A stretch of DNA of 57,042 nt from contig NZ_JADWYU010000245.1 in the NCBI RefSeq assembly GCF_016786325.1, positions 1 to 57,042 of the forward strand, read 5' to 3'. The DNA is from Frankia nepalensis. GTDB lineage: Bacteria > Actinomycetota > Actinomycetes > Frankiales > Frankiaceae. Shown here piece after piece: positions 52,660-57,042 of the stretch (its first letter is position 1; every line of letters begins with the position of its first letter). The notes below the pieces were generated by a model. The model made no database searches, was not told the origin of the DNA, and was given only the letters and a program-made list of their open reading frames with translations. The position numbers and the translations under genes were made by a program.

Positions 52660-53047
52660 AGCGCTGCGGCTTCGCCTCGAATACGCCACCCTCGGCTGGA
52701 ACATCGCCGGGATCGTTGTCTTGGTCGTCACCGCACGCTCGGTCGCCCTAGCAGGGGTCGGCCTCGACAGCCTCACCGAGACCGGCGTCCGCAAACGCGC
52801 GAACCGCTCGCTACTCGCCGCCCGGACCACCCATCCGAAGTCGTTCCACTGGACCACTGGAGCCCTGGTGGTTGCGCTGGCATTCATCGTCCACACCGTG
52901 ACAGGGCGGGTACTTGTCCCTCTCGTTCTCGGCGCCTTTTCGGTGATCGCCTGGAAGACTTCGTCGGCGAGGTGCGTGCGCTGCTCGCGAACCGTTCCGC
53001 CGAAGGGATCTTCTGGGACTGTCCAGGCGATACCGAGGTGGTCATGG
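52655..53047 (+). pseudogene. Chimeric gene debris between NB-ARC and IS element
   Basis: Immediately after the NB-ARC stop (it overlaps the stop codon by frame) a frame reads 'LRLEYATLGWNIAGIVVLVV' and 'LAGVGLDSLTE', which resembles the first helices of cation-efflux-type membrane proteins, then changes character to 'FHWTTGALVVALAFIVHTVT'. It has no plausible start and no C-terminal part. From about 52942 another frame carries the truncated gene end that is completed beyond the IS (see interrupted gene tail). Confidence 0.55.
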
Positions 53048-54639
53048 CCCAATGCCGTGAAGCTTAAGTCGATCTTGAATCGTTGATCTCTGGTTCGGGG
53101 GCTGCTCTGGGTTGGTGCGGCGTGGCGGCGTGGCATCGGTGCTGGTGGGTGGTTTGGTCACGGTTCGTGGCTTCGATGGTGTCTGCGGATCAGGTGTCGG
53201 TCGGGGTGTTGGTGACGGCGGTGCCGCGCGACGCGGTGGACGAGGCGGTCGCGGTCTGCGGGGTGGGCGCGCGGCGCGGGGGTGGGAAGCTTCCGCCGCA
53301 TGTGACGTCGTATCTGACGTTGGGGATGTGCCTGTTCCCGGACGACGACTACGCCGAGGTCGCGGCGAAGGTGACCGGGTCGCTGGACCGGTTCGGCTGC
53401 TGGGACGCGGCGTGGGCGCCGCCGTCCGCGTCCGGGATCACGCAGGCGCGTAAGCGGCTGGGCCGGGCGGTGTTGGGCGAGGTGTTCGAGCGGGTCGCGG
53501 GACAGGTCGCGACCATGTCGACGCGGGGGGCGTGGCTGCGGGGCCGGCTGCTGCTCGCGGTCGACGGGTTCGACGTCGACGTGCCCGACACCGAACAGAA
53601 CGCCGCCGAGTTCGGCTACGCCGGGACGGGTGAGAAACGGTCGGCGTTCCCGAAGCTGCGGGTCGTCGCGTTGGCGGAGTGCGGCACGCACGCGTTCCGC
53701 GCCGCCGAGATCGGCGGGTACTCGGCCGGGGAGAAGACCCTGGCCCGCGGGCTGCTGATGCGGCTTCGCCGTGACGAGGTCCTGACCGCGGATCGCGGGT
53801 TCTACTCGTTCGACAACTGGACGCTGGCGGCCGGCACCGGCGCGGACCTGATCTGGCGGGCCCCGACCGGGCTGGGCCTGCCGGTCGTGAAGGTCCTCGC
53901 CGACGGCACGTTCCTCACCGTGCTGATCAACCCGCGGGTCAGCGGCGGCCGGCGGCGCGCCGCGCTGCTGGCCGCCGCGGCCGCCGGCGACGACCTCGAC
54001 CCGGACGAGGCGCACCTGGCGCGGGTCGTCGAGTACGACATCCCCGACCGGGCCGGCAGCGGCGAACTGGTCGTCGTGCTCACCACCATCCTCGACCCGG
54101 CCGACGCCCGCGCCGACGAGATCGCCGCCGGCTACAACGAGCGCTGGGAGGAAGAGACCGCGAACGACCAGCTCAAGACCCATCTGCGCGGCCCGGGCCG
54201 GGTGTTGCGTTCCCGGCTGCCCGATCTGGTGGTCCAGGAAATGTGGTCCTGGCTGATCGTCCAGTACGCGCTGACCGCCCTGATCGCCCAGGCCGCCCAC
54301 GCCGCCGACGTCGACCCGGACAGGGTCGGTTTCGCCCGGACGCTGCGCCTGGTCCGCCGTTCCGCCACCGGGACGGCGGACATTTCCCCCTGACGACTGG
54401 CACACCCAGCTACCCCGGATCCACACCGAGATCACCCGCCGGCTCAACCCGCCCCGGCGCCACCGCACCTGCCCACGAGTCATCAAACGCGCCCGCCACA
54501 ACAGCTACCGCGTCAAGAAACCCGGCGACCCAGGCTCGGTCCGCCACCCAGGCCCGCCGACGATCCGACTCCACCCACTCAACCCGCGCGCAGCATGACC
54601 AAATTCCAGCAAGATCCACTTAGGCTTCACGGCATTGGG
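53048..54639. mobile_element. IS4-family insertion sequence with terminal repeats and 6-bp target duplication
   Basis: About 1592 bp. The left end starts CCCAATGCCGTGAAGCTTAA and the right end, read inward on the other strand, starts CCCAATGCCGTGAAGCCTAA; the arms agree at about 28 of 30 positions. TCATGG flanks both ends (53042-53047 and 54640-54645). It encodes one transposase in the plus direction. The completed host gene tail across the junction supports this end assignment. A diverged relative is present at 45150-45278. Confidence 0.88.
53176..54393 (+). CDS. IS4-family DDE transposase, C-terminus shortened by frameshift
   Basis: 405 residues from ATG 53176. 'MVSADQVSVGVLVTAVP' is the usual N-terminus of this actinobacterial group. 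Catalytic residues: Asp in 'LLLAVDGFDVDVPDT', Asp in 'VLTADRGFYSFDNW', Glu in 'YNERWEEETANDQLK' (Y-x2-R-x3-E-x6-K). The frame ends at TGA 54391-54393 after 'GTADISP'. One base fewer in the TTTCCCCC run just before it would continue with 'PPDDWHTQLPRIHTEITRRL' to a TGA at 54596-54598, the normal tail. So either a slip mutation, a programmed shift or a sequencing error has cut the last 65-70 residues. The catalytic core is complete. Confidence 0.9.
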   Translation: MVSADQVSVGVLVTAVPRDAVDEAVAVCGVGARRGGGKLPPHVTSYLTLGMCLFPDDDYAEVAAKVTGSLDRFGCWDAAWAPPSASGITQARKRLGRAVLGEVFERVAGQVATMSTRGAWLRGRLLLAVDGFDVDVPDTEQNAAEFGYAGTGEKRSAFPKLRVVALAECGTHAFRAAEIGGYSAGEKTLARGLLMRLRRDEVLTADRGFYSFDNWTLAAGTGADLIWRAPTGLGLPVVKVLADGTFLTVLINPRVSGGRRRAALLAAAAAGDDLDPDEAHLARVVEYDIPDRAGSGELVVVLTTILDPADARADEIAAGYNERWEEETANDQLKTHLRGPGRVLRSRLPDLVVQEMWSWLIVQYALTALIAQAAHAADVDPDRVGFARTLRLVRRSATGTADISP

Positions 54640-54719
54640 TCATGGCCCGCAAGCTCGTCTGAACGACGAGTCCGTGATCGATCAAGTTCTAGTCCGGAGA
54701 AGAGTCTGATCACGGTCGC

Positions 54720-54983
54720 AGCCGGCTGCCGGGTGTAGCCAGCGGCACCAACAGCGCCGGGGCCGCAGGTCCCATGCAGTTTCTCGCCCCGACGTTCATC
54801 GAGGTCGTCACCCGCCACCCACTACCAGCCGGCGGCGCGAGCCCGCCGTCGCGCTACAACCCCCACGACGCGATCTACGCCGCCGCGTTCTACCTGTGCG
54901 ACAACCACGCAGATCCACCCGGACCTCACCCGAACTCCAGGTCCGCCGCGGCCGCTCGGCATGCAGGAGCCGGCCGTAGCTGA
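54720..54983 (+). pseudogene. Lytic transglycosylase (SLT) fragment
   Basis: A frame reads 'GVASGTNSAGAAGPMQFLAP' followed by 'TFIEVV...' and 'SRYNPHDAIYAAAFYLCDN'. 'GPMQFLxxTF' and 'YNPxDAIxAAAxYLC' are hallmarks of SLT domains used by phages and conjugative elements to open peptidoglycan. The catalytic Glu region upstream is missing and the frame ends in unrelated residues at 54983, so this is a remnant. Confidence 0.6.
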
Positions 54984-55139
54984 CCGGCTCGCCGCCACCG
55001 ACCCGGACCCGGCTCGCCCGCCACGGCCGGCAATCCACCCGCTCCACCCACGCCCCCGCCGGCCACGCCTCCACAGCCAGACCCGCCGGACTATGCGCCC
55101 GCCGACCATCAGGCACGTGGCCAGGCGGGGCGGGCGGGA

Positions 55140-55263
55140 ACGTCGTCAGCAGCCGCTGCACCCGCAGCGGCTCCGCCCAACCAACCAACTCCTCCACCCG
55201 CCACAGCCAGTACGCCGTCTCCAGATTCAGCCGCCGCTTACGCCCTCGCCGCCCCATCCACAC
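55140..55263 (-). pseudogene. IS30-like transposase N-terminal fragment
   Basis: 'MGRRGRKRRLNLETAYW' at the start of a minus-strand frame (ATG at about 55257) resembles the N-terminus of actinobacterial IS30-type transposases. The next residues diverge and no catalytic part follows. The call rests on this short match only. Confidence 0.35.
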
Positions 55264-55476
55264 GCCCCTGATCTAGCAGGCGTTGCGACGAGCCTTTGAG
55301 CCCACCGACCCACACGGGGTCAAGATTCAGAAACCGTTGACACAAGCCAGCGGGCCCTCCCGTAAGCCGTGTCGAATGGGTACAGTCTCGCTCCCAGAAG
55401 GGGGTCCGGTCGCGCAGCGGGCGCTGGTCGGAGCGATGATGTCTACCCGATTCTGCGCGTGGCTGGGAGGGTGCTC

Positions 55477-57042
55477 GTGCGAGGCGAGGAGCCCAACGGG
55501 TCTGCGGCTGCCCGTCCAGATGAGGATCGTGCTGATGGCGTGGGGCTCCACTTCCTGGTCACGCATCTGTTCGCGCCCGTGAGCGGACCTGGCGCCGACC
55601 GAGCCTTCGGTCACCTACTCGATGTGTGGGATGCCTGCCGCCACGAGCTTGGGATGGACTGTCCAGTCGACGGCGTCGGCTTGCCGACCTCACCTCCGCG
55701 GGCCTTGAACCTGCTGCCCGACGCCGGCACGGATCCGGTACTTCTCGCCGCCATTGGGCGACCCGCGGACGAGCGCCTCTTCCAGGCTGTCTTCGGCAGG
55801 CACCACGATGTGGTGACGCTGTCTGCGGCCTTGGCGCCGGCCCAGGGCACGGGAGCCGACGGCTGGCGTGCTCTCGACCAGGCGTGGTCTCGCGTGGTCG
55901 GTACGACCGCGCCGGCGGAGCTCATCGGAGCGGTTCGGCTGTACATCGGACTCTTGGCCGGCGATGTCACCAGCACCGACGACGCACGAGTGCAAGTGTG
56001 CCGCGCCCTCGCGCAGCAGGTGGGCGAGGATCTGGGCGGGTCGTTCACCGCCGATGCGTGGTTGGGAACCTCGACTGCGGTATCAGGATTCGTGGTCTGG
56101 GAAATCCTGTCTGCGCCGGATGACCGCGCCGAGCGTCGGATCGCGCTCGTGGCGCCATCCGCTGTGAGGGAGCAGGTGAGCATGTGGGCGTGGTCTCGTG
56201 GTGTGCCCGAGGTCGCTCCATTCACGCGCTACCTGGTCCACGCCGCGAAGATCCGCTATCAGCTGCGGGTCTGGGACGGCGGGAGAGACGTGGCGCGACT
56301 GCGCCAGCGGGCCGAAAGCTTGTCGGCTTCGGTCGCCCGATCGCTTTCCAACCGGACGACCGGTACCGGCTCGACGCTCCCGGTCGCGGACGACCGCCTC
56401 GACGCTCTCATCGGCGTCGAAGGCACCGTGATCCAGATGTCGGCTGCGCTAGAGCGGATGCACAAGGCGGTCGAGGTCGCTCGGGCGAACATGACTGCGG
56501 CCCTGGGCGCGAGCATCGAGAGCGGTTTGTTCGCCGATGACCGCGCTCTGAGCGAGTGGTTCCGCGATGTGCTGACCGATGCCCTCGACCTGGTTCAGGT
56601 GGTCCGCACGCAGGTATCTCAGACCCGGCAGCTTGTAGCGCAACTCGACCGTGACGGCGTCAGGTCCGAGCCACGAACGAGGCCCCGGAGCCCGGATGCG
56701 ACATCCCCTGACTGGCCGTTGACCCCTGATGAACGCGAAGAGTTGATCATCGAACTCGCGGCCCTGTTCGGGGAGCCCACCACCGGCTCCATGATCTTGG
56801 ACGTTGTGGGGCTGCTCCCCGCGCATCGGAGGTTCGGTCTGGGCACGCCGGCCTCCGCCTGGCGGGAGATGGTCAGAGACATGTGCGCAGGGCGAGTCGA
56901 GGCGCCGCTTCGCAGGCTCGTCGAAGCGGCACTGCGCGAGTACGAGTTCAACGACGTTTTTACGCGTTTGAAGACGAAGTACGGCCCGAGCACGGGGTCT
57001 TGGCTGGCTGCGCGTAGACTTCCCACAGAAGACGACAGGGGT
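55477..57042 (+). CDS. CATRA-like conflict-system protein with C-terminal EAD, partial
   Basis: Open from GTG 55477 (GGGAGG six bases before) to the window edge, 522 codons with no stop; the 3' end is outside. N-terminal half: 'LHFLVTHLFAPVSGPGADRA', 'HLLDVWDACRHELGM', 'HHDVVTLSAALAPAQG', 'WRALDQAWSRVVG' match the CATRA (caspase and TPR-repeat-associated) N-domain; the middle part (about residues 170-330, 'SMWAWSRGVPEVAPFTRYLV', 'AAKIRYQLRVWDGG') matches the CATRA C-domain, with a long helical coiled region 'LSASVARSLSNRTTG...'. Residues about 420-500 ('LTPDEREELIIELAALFG', 'ASAWREMVRDMCAG', 'RLVEAALREYEFND') look like an effector-associated helical domain of the EAD2 type. In known loci such proteins accompany caspase-like or STAND effectors, so a partner is expected just right of the window. 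Confidence 0.72.
   Translation, partial: MRGEEPNGSAAARPDEDRADGVGLHFLVTHLFAPVSGPGADRAFGHLLDVWDACRHELGMDCPVDGVGLPTSPPRALNLLPDAGTDPVLLAAIGRPADERLFQAVFGRHHDVVTLSAALAPAQGTGADGWRALDQAWSRVVGTTAPAELIGAVRLYIGLLAGDVTSTDDARVQVCRALAQQVGEDLGGSFTADAWLGTSTAVSGFVVWEILSAPDDRAERRIALVAPSAVREQVSMWAWSRGVPEVAPFTRYLVHAAKIRYQLRVWDGGRDVARLRQRAESLSASVARSLSNRTTGTGSTLPVADDRLDALIGVEGTVIQMSAALERMHKAVEVARANMTAALGASIESGLFADDRALSEWFRDVLTDALDLVQVVRTQVSQTRQLVAQLDRDGVRSEPRTRPRSPDATSPDWPLTPDEREELIIELAALFGEPTTGSMILDVVGLLPAHRRFGLGTPASAWREMVRDMCAGRVEAPLRRLVEAALREYEFNDVFTRLKTKYGPSTGSWLAARRLPTEDDRG

Larger units (their letters stand above)
52942..54662 (+). pseudogene. Gene 3' end interrupted by the IS element
   Basis: Left of the IS the frame from 52942 reads 'GDRLEDFVGEVRALLANRS', 'EGIFWDCPGD' and 'TEVVM', ending in the target copy TCATGG (53042-53047). 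Right of the IS, after the second TCATGG (54640-54645), CCCGCAAGCTCGTCTGA continues the same frame. Removing the IS plus one 6-bp copy restores '...TEVVMARKLV' and a TGA at 54660-54662. So an earlier gene tail was split by the insertion. Its family is not recognised, and its 5' part is lost or scrambled. Confidence 0.7.
54663..55476. other. Region of decayed mobile-element fragments
   Basis: No intact gene. It contains a dyad CCGTGATC...GATCACGG (about 54671-54713), a lytic transglycosylase fragment and an IS30-like fragment (listed separately). 55264-55476 holds the presumed promoter of the CATRA-like gene. Confidence 0.55.

Noticed and set aside
52721-53086. A 121-codon gene between the NB-ARC gene and the IS
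   Set aside because: It has a TTG start inside a membrane-helix fragment, changes character midway and runs into the IS end, so it is debris.

Overview
The window reads as the chromosome of a filamentous, very GC-rich actinobacterium. Many genes start with GTG, gene pairs overlap as ATGA or GTGA, third codon positions are almost all G or C, and the families are typical of Frankia-like lineages (class II B12-dependent reductase, group III truncated globin, ECF42 sigma factor, actinobacterial TIR/STAND proteins). Frankia or a close relative is the best guess, not a proof. No rRNA, tRNA or CRISPR array was seen.

Left part (1-20.5 kb) is mostly ordinary housekeeping and stress genes: DoxX with a divergent TetR regulator; a tight five-gene set (7Fe ferredoxin, Cys-bearing HTH regulator, membrane protein, group III truncated haemoglobin, zinc ribbon) that looks like a redox or NO-stress operon; an SDR pseudogene; an OhrR-like MarR regulator; a lipoprotein; a CDF metal exporter; GlsB; two CNNM/HlyC-type proteins; a short class II ribonucleotide reductase; Nudix, methyltransferase, phosphotransferase; and an FAD dehydrogenase with a decayed C-terminal copy 1 kb downstream.

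From 20.6 to 26.8 kb on the minus strand lies a three-gene conflict (immune-type) operon: an EAD1-cyclase-like-TIR fusion, a Trypco1 protein, and a 1429-residue trypsin-nSTAND-WD40 protein, closed by a strong hairpin terminator. The TIR domain appears to lack the catalytic Glu.

From 27.2 to 40.0 kb are metabolic and regulatory genes: aldehyde dehydrogenase, DGPF protein plus ECF42 sigma factor, a kinase-like membrane protein broken at a C8/G8 tract, FkbM methyltransferase, LysR, omega-aminotransferase (end frameshifted), alanine dehydrogenase and acyl-CoA dehydrogenase. Aminotransferase and alanine dehydrogenase can work together: one makes alanine from pyruvate and the other regenerates pyruvate.

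From 40.1 kb to the end is an accessory island. It has a tyrosine integrase and excisionase, two unknown overlapping genes, an IS remnant, two large STAND proteins (EAD1-NACHT-multi-TM-DUF218 and EAD1-NB-ARC with about 18 ALAPHLP repeats), an almost complete IS4-family element with inverted repeats and a 6-bp target duplication, decayed fragments, and a CATRA-like conflict gene running off the right edge. Three proteins from two separate loci carry the same N-terminal EAD1-type domain, which suggests (inference) one interacting immune network.
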